Positions 26,136 through 35,796 of a stretch of 64,000 nucleotides of DNA are shown here, piece by piece; within the stretch, counting starts at the first letter, position 1; each line of letters begins with the position of its first letter. Under the pieces are notes generated by a model. The model searched no databases, was not told the DNA's origin, and worked only from the letters and a program-made list of their open reading frames with translations. The position numbers were made by a program, and so were the translations under genes. The DNA is from SZUA-320 sp963707875 (GTDB lineage Bacteria; Gemmatimonadota; Gemmatimonadetes; Gemmatimonadales; GWC2-71-9): NCBI GenBank assembly GCA_963707875.1, contig CAVPRU010000014.1, forward strand, positions 310,001 to 374,000, given 5' to 3'.

Positions 26136-26651
26136 TCAGCTCGCCGGGGTGGCGTGACTGGCCGCGGTCGTCCGGGCGTCCTCGAGCCAGAGGGAGATCG
26201 CCAGAGCGATCGCGCCGCAGCTGACCCCCATGTCGGCGACGTTGAAGGTCGGCCACCGCAGTGGGCCCAACCCCAGATCGAGGAAGTCCACCACTCCGAT
26301 CGGTGACCGGATCCGATCGATCATGTTCCCGGCCGCGCCGCCAGCGACGAGCCCGAGCGCCGCCAGCCGGAATCGGTCGGTCGCCGGGGTGTTGCGGGCC
26401 ATCCGCCAGAGGAGCACCACGGCGGCAACGGCAATCGTAAAGAAGATCCACCGGGAGTACGCCCCGAGGGAGAGGCCGAACGCCGCCCCCGGGTTGTAGA
26501 CCAACCGGAGCTGGAGCCACTCGCCGGCCACCTGCCGGGACTGGCCGTGAGCAAACGAGGCCTGCACCAGCAACTTGGTCAGCAGGTCCACCAGGACGAC
26601 CACAGCCGTGGTGACCCCGAACAGCCAGGGCGGCTTAGCGCCGCTTGGCAT
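26136..26651 (-). CDS. lspA: Lipoprotein signal peptidase (signal peptidase II)
   Basis: A 171-residue inner-membrane aspartyl protease that cleaves prolipoproteins. It has four hydrophobic segments and the family motifs NPGAAFG, GAAGNMIDRI and VDFLDLG, then FNVADMGVSCGA, which include the two catalytic aspartates. The ATG overlaps the 3' end of the DksA-family gene by 17 nt. Lipoproteins in this window include the G8 protein at 57298-59694. Confidence 0.95.
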   Translation of the reverse strand: MPSGAKPPWLFGVTTAVVVLVDLLTKLLVQASFAHGQSRQVAGEWLQLRLVYNPGAAFGLSLGAYSRWIFFTIAVAAVVLLWRMARNTPATDRFRLAALGLVAGGAAGNMIDRIRSPIGVVDFLDLGLGPLRWPTFNVADMGVSCGAIALAISLWLEDARTTAASHATPAS

Positions 26652-27024
26652 CTTCCTCCTTTTCCTTGCAGGAGATGCACAGCCGGGCGTGCGGCAGCGC
26701 GTCGAGACGGTCGAACCCGATCATCTCCTCACACTGGTGGCACCGGCCGAACTGGTCCGGGGCGTTGTACAGCCGGTGGAGCGCCTGGTTCACATGCCAC
26801 AGGTAGCGGCCCTCCTGGGAGGCGAACAGGAACTGCTTCTCCCGCTCCATGGTATCGGTCCCCTGATCGGCCATGTGAAAGGAGTAGGATGACAGATCAC
26901 CATCCGAGCCCTGGAGGGTGGTATTGAAGGACTCGTCATAGTGACCGAGTTCCTTCATGACCCGGGCGCGTTCCTCCTGAAGTCGCTTGCCGAGGTGCTC
27001 GATCTGCTTCTTGGTCAGGCCCAT
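26635..27024 (-). CDS. DksA/TraR-family zinc-finger protein
   Basis: A 129-residue protein with an N-terminal coiled-coil hairpin and a C-terminal C4 zinc finger (CHQC...CISC, about 98-101 and 118-121). This is the layout of DksA/TraR proteins, which bind the RNA polymerase secondary channel. It lacks parts of the E. coli DksA length (151 aa) and may be one of the shorter paralogues. It overlaps lspA. Confidence 0.85.
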   Translation of the reverse strand: MGLTKKQIEHLGKRLQEERARVMKELGHYDESFNTTLQGSDGDLSSYSFHMADQGTDTMEREKQFLFASQEGRYLWHVNQALHRLYNAPDQFGRCHQCEEMIGFDRLDALPHARLCISCKEKEEDAKRR

Positions 27025-27034
27025 AGGACGTCCT

Positions 27035-30000
27035 TCAGGAATGAGCCGTTTCCGGTCCGTCGACGGCGCGTGCGACGGCCAGAGTCACGGCGTGGGTATC
27101 GATGACAAGCTCTTCCCGGCGGTCCACGGCGGCATCCGGAGCGCCAACCATGACTCGGCGTGCCAGGGTCTCGCGGGAAATGAACCCATGATGCCCCGAG
27201 ACGGCCCGACGCACCGCGTCGGGCCCGTCAATCCACAGGGCGATCCGGGTGGTGTAGTCGTAGCCGGCATCCTTGCGGAGACGCTGAATCCGGTTGATCA
27301 GCTCCCGGGACAGGCCTTCCTCCGCCAGGTCGTCGGTAATGGTCGGGTCGATCGCGACGACGAAGGGCCCATCGCTCTGGACCGCCCAGTCGCTGGTGAC
27401 CTCGCGCGTCACCGACACGTCCTCGGGACCATACTCGAACCGGGTGCCGTTGCTGTCCACGACGGCGGTGGCCCCCTGTTCGAGGCTCCGCAACTGGTCG
27501 GCCTCCAGCAGGGCCACCGCCGCCGCCGCCGCGGGGGTGGTCGCGCCGTACCGCTTGCCGAGGGTCCGGAAGTTGGCCTTGCCGGCCAGCCGCACCAGGT
27601 CGGTGTCGGCTTCGACAAGGGCCACGTCGCGGACGTTCACCTCCTGGCGAAGCAGCGGGAGCAGGGCGTCGAAGTCGGGACTCCGCGCCGCGGCTGGGAC
27701 CGCGATCCGGAGCGTTCTGAGCGGCTGCCGCACCCGGATGCCGGCCTCTTCCCGGGCCGCGCGGGCCAGCGAGGCCAGGGTCCGGACCGCCTGCATCGCG
27801 GTCCGGAGCCCGTCCTCGCCGGCCGGCGCGGTCCGGGGGAAATCGGCCAGGTGCACGCTCGAGCCCGTCAAGGACCGGTGCAGCCAGTCCGAGGCAAACG
27901 GGGCGGCCGGGGCCAGCAGCCGGCTCACCGTCTCCAGGGCGAGCCGAAGGGTCGCGACCGCCGCGGGATCCGCCGTGGTATCCGGGGCCCAGAACCGGGC
28001 GCGGGACTGCCGCACGTACCAGTTCGAGAGATCGTCCACCACGAACCGCATCAGCGCCTTGGTGCCGGCCGTGATCTCCGACGCCTCCCAGGCCTCCACC
28101 ACCTGGTTGACCGTGGCCTGGAGCGAGGCCAGGAGCCAGCGATCGATCAGCGCCGGCTCGGCCGGGCCGGGCCGACGGGCGCCCGCGTAGAGCGCCAGGA
28201 AGTTGTAGCTGTTGCGCAGGGTGTTGAGGAAGCCGCCGGCCACTTCGGGCATCCCCCGCGGGTCGAACCGCTTGGGCTTCCACACCTCGGAGGACGCCAG
28301 CAGATAGAGCCGAATCAGGTCCACCCCGTACTCGGCGATCAGCTCGGAAGGCGCCACCACATTGCCCCGGCTCTTCGACATCTTCAGGCCCTCGGCATCC
28401 AGCACCATCTCGTTCACCACCACGTGCCGGAAGGGGACCGCGTCGAACGCGGTCACCCCGATGGCCAGCAGCGAGTAGAACCAGCCCCTGGTCTGATCAA
28501 CTCCCTCACAGATGAAGTCGGCCGGAAAGTGGCGGGCGAACTCATCCGCCTGCTCGAACGGGTAGTGCCACTGGGCATACGGCATCGCCCCGGAATCGAA
28601 CCAGGTGTCGATCACTTCCGGGGTGCGCCGCATCGTCCCGCCCCCGGGGGAAGGCCAGGTGTATTCATCGATGAACGGCTTGTGCGGATCGAAGTCCGGC
28701 GGAAGGGCTCGGCCGACCCTGGCCGCCAGGTCCGCATAGCTGCCGATCACCTCGACGTGCTCGGGATCATCATCCGCCACCCAGACAGGCAGCGGGGTTC
28801 CCCAGTACCGGTCCCGGGACAGGGCCCAGTCCACATTGTTCTTGAGCCATTCGCCGAACCGGCCACTGCCCACTTCCGGCGGTTGCCAGACGACGGCCTC
28901 ATTCGCGGCCAGCAGCTGCTCCCTCACCGCGGTAGTCCGGACAAACCAGGACGCCCGGGCGTAGTAGATCAGCTTGTGACGGCACCGCCAGCAATGCGGG
29001 TAGGAATGGACGTGTTGCTCGGTCCGGAGATGGCGGCCCTCCTGCTTGAGCCGCCGAATGATCTTCTCGTTGGGCTCGGGGGCCGTCACCAGGGCGCCCT
29101 CGATCTCATCCCAGGTGGTGCCGACAAAGGTGCCATCCGGAGCCACCGGCATAAGGAACCCGAGCCCCTCGCGCTGCCCTGCGGCATAGTCGTCGGACCC
29201 GAAGGCGGGAGCCATGTGGACCAACCCGGAACCATCCTCGGCGGTAACGAAATCGCCGGCGATGACGACCGAATGGATCCCCTCCTCAGGGAGCGGGACC
29301 ACATCCAGCGGTCGGTGGTACCGCCGCCCGATCAGGGCCCGCCCCGGAAACCGCTCCTCACCGACCGGCGCCTCTGTGCCGGCCTGCTCCAGCATGGCCG
29401 CCCGGCCGGTGGCCAGCACCAGCCGGCGGCCGTCCGCCAATCGGTAGCAGCCATACTCCAAATCGGGGTGCACCGCGATGGCCACGTTGCTGGGCAGGGT
29501 CCAGGGGGTGGTGGTCCAGACCACCAGCTCGCGTCCGGTGCCGTCGTCGAGCGCCACGGTGAGGTAGAGCGACCGGTCCCGGACCTCCTCGTAGCCGAGG
29601 GCCAGTTCGTGGGAGGACAGCACGGTGCCGCACCGGGGGCAGTAGGGCAACACCCGGTGGCCCCGATACAGCAGGCCCCGGTCGTGCAGTCGCTTGAGCA
29701 CGGCCCAGACCGACTCGACATACTCATTGCTGCAAGTGACATAGGCGTGCTGGTAGTCCAGCCAGAACCCGATCCGGTCGGAGACCGCCACCCACTCATC
29801 CCGATACCGGAACACGCTCTCCCGACACAGGGCATTGAACCGTTCGATCCCGTACGCCTCGATGTCCTGCTTCCCCTTGAGACCCAGAGCTTTTTCGACT
29901 TCGATCTCAACCGGGAGTCCGTGGGTGTCCCAGCCGGCAATCCGGGTGACGGATCGCCCCTGCATGGCCCGGAATCGGCAGACCAGGTCCTTGATCGTTC

Positions 30001-30187
30001 TGGCAAAGACGTGGTGGATCCCCGGCCGTCCATTGGCCGTCGGCGGACCTTCGAAGAAGACGAAGGGCGTCCCGCCGGCCCGGTGCGAGAGGCTCTGCTC
30101 GAAGAGCTGTTCGCGCTTCCAGGTCTCCAGCAGCTCACGCTCGAGCTGGTCGGGGGATCCGTCGGGCCAGGCGGGCAGGTTCATCAT
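27035..30187 (-). CDS. ileS: Isoleucyl-tRNA synthetase, IleRS2 type with GIHH motif
   Basis: A 1050-residue class I synthetase that charges tRNA-Ile. It has PFVFFEGPPTANGRPGIHH (residues 41-59), a CP1 editing domain, the KMSKS motif near residue 600 (LKMSKSRGN) and a long C-terminal anticodon domain. The N-terminus, length and eukaryote-like features place it in the IleRS2 class. In place of HIGH at 56-59 it has GIHH, with first and third residues exchanged. IleRS2 enzymes tolerate mupirocin, and the swapped form is reported for highly resistant members. ATG is doubled (30187 and 30184). Confidence 0.95.
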   Translation of the reverse strand: MMNLPAWPDGSPDQLERELLETWKREQLFEQSLSHRAGGTPFVFFEGPPTANGRPGIHHVFARTIKDLVCRFRAMQGRSVTRIAGWDTHGLPVEIEVEKALGLKGKQDIEAYGIERFNALCRESVFRYRDEWVAVSDRIGFWLDYQHAYVTCSNEYVESVWAVLKRLHDRGLLYRGHRVLPYCPRCGTVLSSHELALGYEEVRDRSLYLTVALDDGTGRELVVWTTTPWTLPSNVAIAVHPDLEYGCYRLADGRRLVLATGRAAMLEQAGTEAPVGEERFPGRALIGRRYHRPLDVVPLPEEGIHSVVIAGDFVTAEDGSGLVHMAPAFGSDDYAAGQREGLGFLMPVAPDGTFVGTTWDEIEGALVTAPEPNEKIIRRLKQEGRHLRTEQHVHSYPHCWRCRHKLIYYARASWFVRTTAVREQLLAANEAVVWQPPEVGSGRFGEWLKNNVDWALSRDRYWGTPLPVWVADDDPEHVEVIGSYADLAARVGRALPPDFDPHKPFIDEYTWPSPGGGTMRRTPEVIDTWFDSGAMPYAQWHYPFEQADEFARHFPADFICEGVDQTRGWFYSLLAIGVTAFDAVPFRHVVVNEMVLDAEGLKMSKSRGNVVAPSELIAEYGVDLIRLYLLASSEVWKPKRFDPRGMPEVAGGFLNTLRNSYNFLALYAGARRPGPAEPALIDRWLLASLQATVNQVVEAWEASEITAGTKALMRFVVDDLSNWYVRQSRARFWAPDTTADPAAVATLRLALETVSRLLAPAAPFASDWLHRSLTGSSVHLADFPRTAPAGEDGLRTAMQAVRTLASLARAAREEAGIRVRQPLRTLRIAVPAAARSPDFDALLPLLRQEVNVRDVALVEADTDLVRLAGKANFRTLGKRYGATTPAAAAAVALLEADQLRSLEQGATAVVDSNGTRFEYGPEDVSVTREVTSDWAVQSDGPFVVAIDPTITDDLAEEGLSRELINRIQRLRKDAGYDYTTRIALWIDGPDAVRRAVSGHHGFISRETLARRVMVGAPDAAVDRREELVIDTHAVTLAVARAVDGPETAHS

Positions 30188-30192
30188 CCAGC

Positions 30193-30699
30193 TCAGCCGC
30201 GTGTGACCTTGGCGCCGGGGCTGCCTTCGGCCTCGAGATAGGCCTCCAGCCCGGACAGCTCCGCCTGATGGCGGTTCAGTACCGACCGGAAGGCCGCCGC
30301 GTACCCCTGGATGATCTGGAGCGAGGCCTCGGCGCGATCCCGGGCGGAACGCTCCTCGGCATCGGCCCCGGCCACGATCCGGGAGGCCTCCTGCCGGGCT
30401 TCGGAGAGGATCACCTCGGCCTCCCGGGTGGCCTGATTCTGCATGTCGGCCCGCAGCTGCTGGGCGGCCACCAGGGCCTCGTTCATGGCCCGCTCGCGAT
30501 CGCGATAGGTTCGGAGCTGCTCCAGCATCCCCTTGAGCCGCTCCTCCAGCCGTCCCCGATCACGCAGCAGCCGATCGAGTTCTTCGGCCACCCGCTCCTT
30601 GAAGCTCTCGACCTGGTTTGGATCGAATCCCCGCATGATCCGCTGGAATTCCTGCGCGCGGATGTCATGCGGCGTCAGATGAAAGGTGTCGTCGGTCAT
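30193..30699 (-). CDS. divIVA: DivIVA-domain protein
   Basis: A 168-residue coiled-coil protein. The first ~40 residues match the DivIVA lipid-binding domain (LTPHDIRAQEFQRIMRGFDPNQVESF). A long heptad-rich coiled coil covers about 30-155. DivIVA proteins mark negatively curved membrane and recruit division or polarity factors. Its presence next to a chemosensory/MglA locus (5 kb away) may be relevant. It overlaps yggS as ATGA. Confidence 0.9.
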   Translation of the reverse strand: MTDDTFHLTPHDIRAQEFQRIMRGFDPNQVESFKERVAEELDRLLRDRGRLEERLKGMLEQLRTYRDRERAMNEALVAAQQLRADMQNQATREAEVILSEARQEASRIVAGADAEERSARDRAEASLQIIQGYAAAFRSVLNRHQAELSGLEAYLEAEGSPGAKVTRG

Positions 30700-31382
30700 G
30701 GCGTTCGCTCCCCGAAGAGCACTGTTCCGAGTCGGACCATCGTGGCCCCCTCCTCCACCGCCACCGCGTAATCGCCGGACATTCCCATCGAGAGTTCCGG
30801 CAACGGGACTCCTTGCTGTTCCATCGCGTCTCGGAGCCCGCGCAACCGCCGGAAGGCGGCCCGCTGCACCGGCTCGTCACTGGTCCAGGGCGCCATCGTC
30901 ATCAGACCCCGGAGGATCAGCTGCGGGTGACGCCGGACGGCCTCCACCAGCGGGGACAGCAGGTCGGGCGTGACCCCCGCCTTCTGCGGCTCCCCTGAAC
31001 AATTGACCTCGAGCAGGATCGCCTGGGGCCGGTCCACCGGCACCCGCTTGGCCAGCTCGGCCACCAACTCCGGGCGATCCACCGCGTGCAGGAGGGCAAA
31101 GCGCCCGAGGATCTGCCGAACCTTGTTGCGTTGGAGCGGCCCGATCAGGTGCCATTCCAGCTTCAGGTCCGTCAACTCGGCCTGCTTGGCCAGCGCCTCC
31201 TGCACCCGGTTTTCCGCCACCGCGTCCAACCCGGCCCTGTGCGCCGCACGAACCGCCTCAGCGCCGTGGGTCTTCACTACCCCGATGATCCGCACTGGAT
31301 GGGTCCATCCCGCAGCCAGCTGCCGCTGCGCGATGACCTGCCGCACCCGCGACAGGCGGTCGACCAGGTCAGGGTAGCCCAT
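30696..31382 (-). CDS. yggS: Pyridoxal phosphate homeostasis protein YggS (PLPBP)
   Basis: A 228-residue PLP-binding TIM-barrel-like protein with the lysine motif IGVVKTHG, then ENRVQEALAK, EWHLIGPLQRNKV, LMTMAP and LSMGMSGDYAVAVEEGATMVRLGTVLFG, all conserved in the family. It keeps the cellular PLP pool in balance. I chose the ATG at 31382; a TTG three codons earlier is possible. Confidence 0.93.
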   Translation of the reverse strand: MGYPDLVDRLSRVRQVIAQRQLAAGWTHPVRIIGVVKTHGAEAVRAAHRAGLDAVAENRVQEALAKQAELTDLKLEWHLIGPLQRNKVRQILGRFALLHAVDRPELVAELAKRVPVDRPQAILLEVNCSGEPQKAGVTPDLLSPLVEAVRRHPQLILRGLMTMAPWTSDEPVQRAAFRRLRGLRDAMEQQGVPLPELSMGMSGDYAVAVEEGATMVRLGTVLFGERTP

Positions 31383-31410
31383 AACCTTCAAATCTACTTG
31401 GGGTTACGCC

Positions 31411-33768
31411 CTATTTGGAAGTCAGCCGGGCTCGGGCCTCGGCCAGGGCGCCGCGAATGGTGGGATTCGTGGAAAGCGCCGCAGCTGCAGTGTAGTACCG
31501 GACGGCGGCCTCGTCATCGCCCCGTTCTTCTGCCGCGATGGCCATCTGGGTGAAGGGAACCCCCAAGGTGGCCGACATGCTGAGGGCGGTGGACTCGAGC
31601 CGATCGGGGCCCAGCTCCAACAGCCGGCCATACTGGTAGGCCCCGAACAGCAGCGAGTCGGTCATGGTCCGGTCGAGCGGGACGCTCATGATACGATGAA
31701 AGTCGAACCGCGGGTCGGCCGAGTCCGGAGGGGTTTCCAGCACCCGGATGACCAGCCCCTCCTGGACGACTCGGTCCTCGAGCCCGTAGAACGACCCCGC
31801 GGCGGTGATCGACCAGACGACCGGCCGCCGACCGAAATTCTGCTGGAGGATCCGGATGGACGCGAAGTCCTTCCCATACAGCGCGGTCCCCGCAGGGAGG
31901 GTGACCTCATGCGGGCCGTACCGGAGCCGGACCGCGGACTGCAGGCGTTGCGGCTGAGCCGCTTCGATCTCGGCGTTCGTCATGGTATGTGCCGGCCAGT
32001 CCGGCCGAGTGGCGGCCCAACCGCGCCAGATCGCCGGAGCGAGTTCCGGGTTGAACGGGCGGCTGGGATTGTCGCGCAGCTGGTGCAGGTACCACTGGGT
32101 CTCGGCCAGCGCGAGACACACCACGGTCACATCCTGCCGGGTCCCCTGGACCTCCTGCGCCCACCAGAGGGGAAAGGTGTCGTTGTCCCCATAGGTGAAC
32201 AGAATCCCGTTCGGCGGCACCGAATTGAGCAAGTTGTAGGCGAAGTCGGCCGCCAGCGTGGTGTCAGCGCCATGGCGTCGTGAGGCCTCCGAGAAGTTGA
32301 GCAGAACCGGCACTACCGCCAGCGCGAGCACCCCGGCCCCGAGCGCGGGTCGCTTCCGGTGAACGAACCGGCCGGCGAGTTCCGCCAGCCCGAGGCCGGT
32401 CCACACTCCCCAGACGATGAAGCTCACAACAAAGAAGTAGTCCCGCTCGCGGACCTCATGGTCACCTGGATCAGGGAACAGGTCGTGCCCCACGGAAAAC
32501 CCGGGCCGGAAATTCATGTAGGCCACCAGCCCCAACCCGGTCACCAGGAAGACGCCGAGGAAGAGCCACCAGCTGGACCGATCGGCGCGCCGGTGCCAGA
32601 ACAGCCCGCGGGTCCCGAGGGAGACCACCGCGAGGGTCGCCAGGGTATGGAGCGGGATCGACACCGCCGAGGATCCCACCCGCGCGGACAGACTCTTGGC
32701 CCACTGCCAGTCGAAGTACTGGATGTAGTTGAGCAACTGAAGTCCGATGATCGTCAGGCTGCGCCCGGCATTCTCGGGGCCGTGCAACTGGGTCGGATTG
32801 TCCAGCGGGGTGCGCAGGGGGTACTGCTCTCGACGGATCACCGCCAGCAGGGCGTCCCAGGTGGCTGGATCGGCCTCGTTGATCATCGGGGACTGACCGG
32901 CCCGGATGTAGAGGAACAGGTAGCTGGTTACCCCGATCGCGGCGATCGCGGCGGCGAGCAGGGCAAACCGTCCGGCGCCCCCGCGCACCGCAAGGGCGGC
33001 CGCCGTCCCGAAGGACAGGAGGCCCAGGGTGATCAGCACGGTGTTGCCGAGCCCGGTGCCGATCAGCAGGGCCCAGACACCCGCGATCACCGCAAACTGG
33101 CCCCATTCCTCACGCCGCCTGACGGCTTCGGCCGCGGGATGCAGTCGGAGTTCGACGGCCAGAAACAGCACCAGTCCAGGTCCGACCAGCAGGGCCAGCA
33201 GATGGCTGCCGATCGAAAGCCCACCCAGGTACACCGCCAGCAGGAGCATCTGTCCGGCGCGCGGGGTCCCCCGGTGGGCCCGCCATCTGAGCGCCAGCCA
33301 GACCGTGGCGGCGATGGTCAGCGTCGCGAAGGTGTAGACCTCGGTCTCAATGGAGTTCTGCCACTGGGTGAATCCAAAACCACTGATCAGGGCCGCCGCG
33401 GAGGCTCCGCCTCGGCTGACCCACCGTCGGGCCACGTCGGACAACTCACAGGCGGCCCGATGGATCACCTCGTGACTGGACAGAAACCAGAACCCGGCGC
33501 CGGCCGCGCTGAACGTGGCGCTCATCAGATTGGTGCGCCAGGCGAACTCACCGACCGGAAAGAGCAGGGCCCAGACGTGGGCCATCAGCACGAAGAGCGG
33601 GGTGCCGGGAGGATGGGGAATGCCGAGGATCTTCGAGCTGGCGATCAACTCACCGGCATCCCAGAAGGTGACCGTGGGCGCGAGGGTGTAGAGGTAGCCC
33701 GCCAGCACAACGGCAAACACCACTGCCGCCGAGCGGTAGGGTGGCCGTTCGGCGGCAGCTTCGATCAT
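31411..33768 (-). CDS. DUF2723 multi-spanning membrane protein (glycosyltransferase-like)
   Basis: A 785-residue protein with about ten predicted membrane segments and the DUF2723 signature near the N-terminus (APTVTFWDAGELIASS; GIPHPPGTPLFVL). The C-terminal ~250 residues are soluble. DUF2723 proteins are related to membrane glycosyltransferases of the PMT/GT-C type, with an acidic first-loop residue, and are common in Bacteroidota and Gemmatimonadota. The substrate is unknown. The ATG at 33768 is chosen because it clears the ftsH stop; an earlier in-frame start at 33828 would overlap ftsH. Confidence 0.85.
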   Translation of the reverse strand: MIEAAAERPPYRSAAVVFAVVLAGYLYTLAPTVTFWDAGELIASSKILGIPHPPGTPLFVLMAHVWALLFPVGEFAWRTNLMSATFSAAGAGFWFLSSHEVIHRAACELSDVARRWVSRGGASAAALISGFGFTQWQNSIETEVYTFATLTIAATVWLALRWRAHRGTPRAGQMLLLAVYLGGLSIGSHLLALLVGPGLVLFLAVELRLHPAAEAVRRREEWGQFAVIAGVWALLIGTGLGNTVLITLGLLSFGTAAALAVRGGAGRFALLAAAIAAIGVTSYLFLYIRAGQSPMINEADPATWDALLAVIRREQYPLRTPLDNPTQLHGPENAGRSLTIIGLQLLNYIQYFDWQWAKSLSARVGSSAVSIPLHTLATLAVVSLGTRGLFWHRRADRSSWWLFLGVFLVTGLGLVAYMNFRPGFSVGHDLFPDPGDHEVRERDYFFVVSFIVWGVWTGLGLAELAGRFVHRKRPALGAGVLALAVVPVLLNFSEASRRHGADTTLAADFAYNLLNSVPPNGILFTYGDNDTFPLWWAQEVQGTRQDVTVVCLALAETQWYLHQLRDNPSRPFNPELAPAIWRGWAATRPDWPAHTMTNAEIEAAQPQRLQSAVRLRYGPHEVTLPAGTALYGKDFASIRILQQNFGRRPVVWSITAAGSFYGLEDRVVQEGLVIRVLETPPDSADPRFDFHRIMSVPLDRTMTDSLLFGAYQYGRLLELGPDRLESTALSMSATLGVPFTQMAIAAEERGDDEAAVRYYTAAAALSTNPTIRGALAEARARLTSK

Positions 33769-33796
33769 CGGATCGGTCTCAATGGAACGGTCGGGA

Positions 33797-35788
33797 TCAG
33801 GCCCCGGCAGGTTTGGCGGTCGGGGCACCCAGCAGTCCCGGGGCGGTCTGGACCCCGGGCGCCGGTTTGGCCGGAGCGGCCGGAGAGGCGGACACCACGG
33901 GGGCCGGCGCGATCGGCGGGAGCGTCTCCCCGCGTTGCAGTGCCTTCATGTCATCGAGGTCGAGGGTCTCCCGCTCGAGGAGCGAGTCGGCCAGAGTATC
34001 CAGAAACTTCCGGTGCTGGATCAGAATGACCCGGGCCCGCTCGAAGGCCTCATCGATCAGTCGCTTGACCTCCTCATCCACCGCGTCGGCCATCCGCTCC
34101 GAGACCACCAGATGGGACTGGATGTCCCGGCCGAGGAAGACCTCCTGCTCCCGCTCTCCGACCGCCACCACCCCGATCCGGTCGCTCATCCCGAATTGGG
34201 TCACCATGCGACGGGCAATGGCGGTCGCCTGCTGGATATCACCTGCCGCGCCCGTCGTGACCATTTCCGGTCCGAACACCAGCTCTTCGGCCACCCGACC
34301 GCCGAACGCCGCGGCCAGCCGACCTTCCAGCCAGTTGCGCGTGTAGTTGTGACGATCCACCTCGGGAAGCCAGGTGGTCAGACCGAGGGCCCGGCCCCGT
34401 GGGACGATGGTCACCTTGTGAAGCGGATCGCTACCCGGAGTGTAGAGCGAGACGATGGCGTGTCCCGCCTCATGGTAGGCCGTCAGGCGACGCTCGTCCT
34501 CCGTGAGCACCAGGCTTCGGCGCTCCACCCCGAGCATGACCTTGTCCTTGGCCTCCTCGAAGTCGCTGCTGTCGACCAGCATCTTGTTCTTCCGGGCGGC
34601 CAGGAGCGCGGCCTCGTTGACCAGGTTGGCCAGATCGGCTCCGGCCAGACCGGGGGAGCCTTTGGCGATCGTCTCCAGCCGTACATCCGCGGCCAGCGGG
34701 ATCTTCCGGGTATGGACCCGGAGGATCCCCTCGCGCCCTTTCACGTCCGGCAGGTCGACCACGATCTGACGGTCGAACCGGCCCGGGCGCAGGAGCGCGG
34801 GGTCGAGCACATCGGGGCGGTTGGTCGCGGCGAGCAGGATCACGCCGTCGTTGGACTCGAACCCGTCCATCTCCACCAGGAGCTGGTTCAGGGTCTGTTC
34901 CCGCTCGTCGTGCCCGCCGCCGAGGCCGGCGCCCCGATGGCGACCCACCGCGTCGATCTCATCGATGAAGATGATGCAGGGCGCGTGGGTCTTGCCCTGT
35001 TCGAACAGATCCCGGACCCGGCTGGCCCCGACCCCGACGAACATCTCGACGAAATCTGACCCCGACATCGAGAAGAACGGGCGCCCGGCCTCCCCCGCCA
35101 CCGCCTTGGCCAGCAGGGTCTTGCCGGTGCCCGGCGGGCCGACCAGCAGCGCGCCCTTCGGAAGCCGTCCACCCAGCCGGGTGAACTTGTGGGGATCCTT
35201 GAGGAACTCGATGATCTCCTGCAGCTCGACCTTGGCCTCATCCGCTCCGGCCACATCGGCAAAGGTGACCTTGGGCGTGTCGCCGGTCAGCATCTTGGCC
35301 TTCGACTTCCCGAAGGAGAATGCCCGGTTGCCGCCGGACTGCATCTGCCGGATCAGGAAGAACCAGATGCCGATGATCACGATCCAGGGGAGGGCCGCGA
35401 GCACGAACGTCATCAGCCCGCCCCGCCGCTCCTTCGCGGTGATCTCGACCCCCGACCGCTCGAGTCGCTCCAGGAGGGCGTCGCTCATGGCGGTGGTGAG
35501 GAGGACGGTGAAGCTCTTTTCCTGCCGTGCCTCGATCGTTACGGCTGTGCGGAACTCACCCTTGACCGAGGTGCCATCGATGACCTCCACCTTCTCCACA
35601 TTGCCGGCATCGACCTGCTGGCTGAACAGGGTGTAGTTGATGGCCGCACTGGCGGCTCGCTGGCCATTGAAGGTGTTCCAGAGAAAGACCGAGAAGACCA
35701 CCAGCAGGGCCCAGAGCGCCAGGTTCTTGCTCAGGCCCGGGAGGCCGCCGCCGGTCGGCGAGGGAGGGGTCGGGCGTTGTGGTGCCAT
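33797..35788 (-). CDS. ftsH: ATP-dependent zinc metalloprotease FtsH
   Basis: A 663-residue membrane AAA+ protease. Two N-terminal membrane segments (about 22-40 and 108-126) flank a periplasmic domain. The AAA+ module has GPPGTGKT (Walker A), IIFIDEIDAVG (Walker B) and the second region of homology RPGRFDRQI. The protease site is HEAGH. The C-terminal ~40 residues are Ala/Pro-rich. It follows hpt and tilS, the common tilS-hpt-ftsH order. Confidence 0.97.
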   Translation of the reverse strand: MAPQRPTPPSPTGGGLPGLSKNLALWALLVVFSVFLWNTFNGQRAASAAINYTLFSQQVDAGNVEKVEVIDGTSVKGEFRTAVTIEARQEKSFTVLLTTAMSDALLERLERSGVEITAKERRGGLMTFVLAALPWIVIIGIWFFLIRQMQSGGNRAFSFGKSKAKMLTGDTPKVTFADVAGADEAKVELQEIIEFLKDPHKFTRLGGRLPKGALLVGPPGTGKTLLAKAVAGEAGRPFFSMSGSDFVEMFVGVGASRVRDLFEQGKTHAPCIIFIDEIDAVGRHRGAGLGGGHDEREQTLNQLLVEMDGFESNDGVILLAATNRPDVLDPALLRPGRFDRQIVVDLPDVKGREGILRVHTRKIPLAADVRLETIAKGSPGLAGADLANLVNEAALLAARKNKMLVDSSDFEEAKDKVMLGVERRSLVLTEDERRLTAYHEAGHAIVSLYTPGSDPLHKVTIVPRGRALGLTTWLPEVDRHNYTRNWLEGRLAAAFGGRVAEELVFGPEMVTTGAAGDIQQATAIARRMVTQFGMSDRIGVVAVGEREQEVFLGRDIQSHLVVSERMADAVDEEVKRLIDEAFERARVILIQHRKFLDTLADSLLERETLDLDDMKALQRGETLPPIAPAPVVSASPAAPAKPAPGVQTAPGLLGAPTAKPAGA

Positions 35789-35796
35789 CGGTTCTA

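Noticed and set aside
26987..30241. Long open frame (over 1000 codons) on the plus strand across ileS
   Set aside because: It lies antisense to a fully conserved ileS, and its translation is a low-complexity, Arg/Gly/Pro/His-rich product typical of GC-rich antisense frames.
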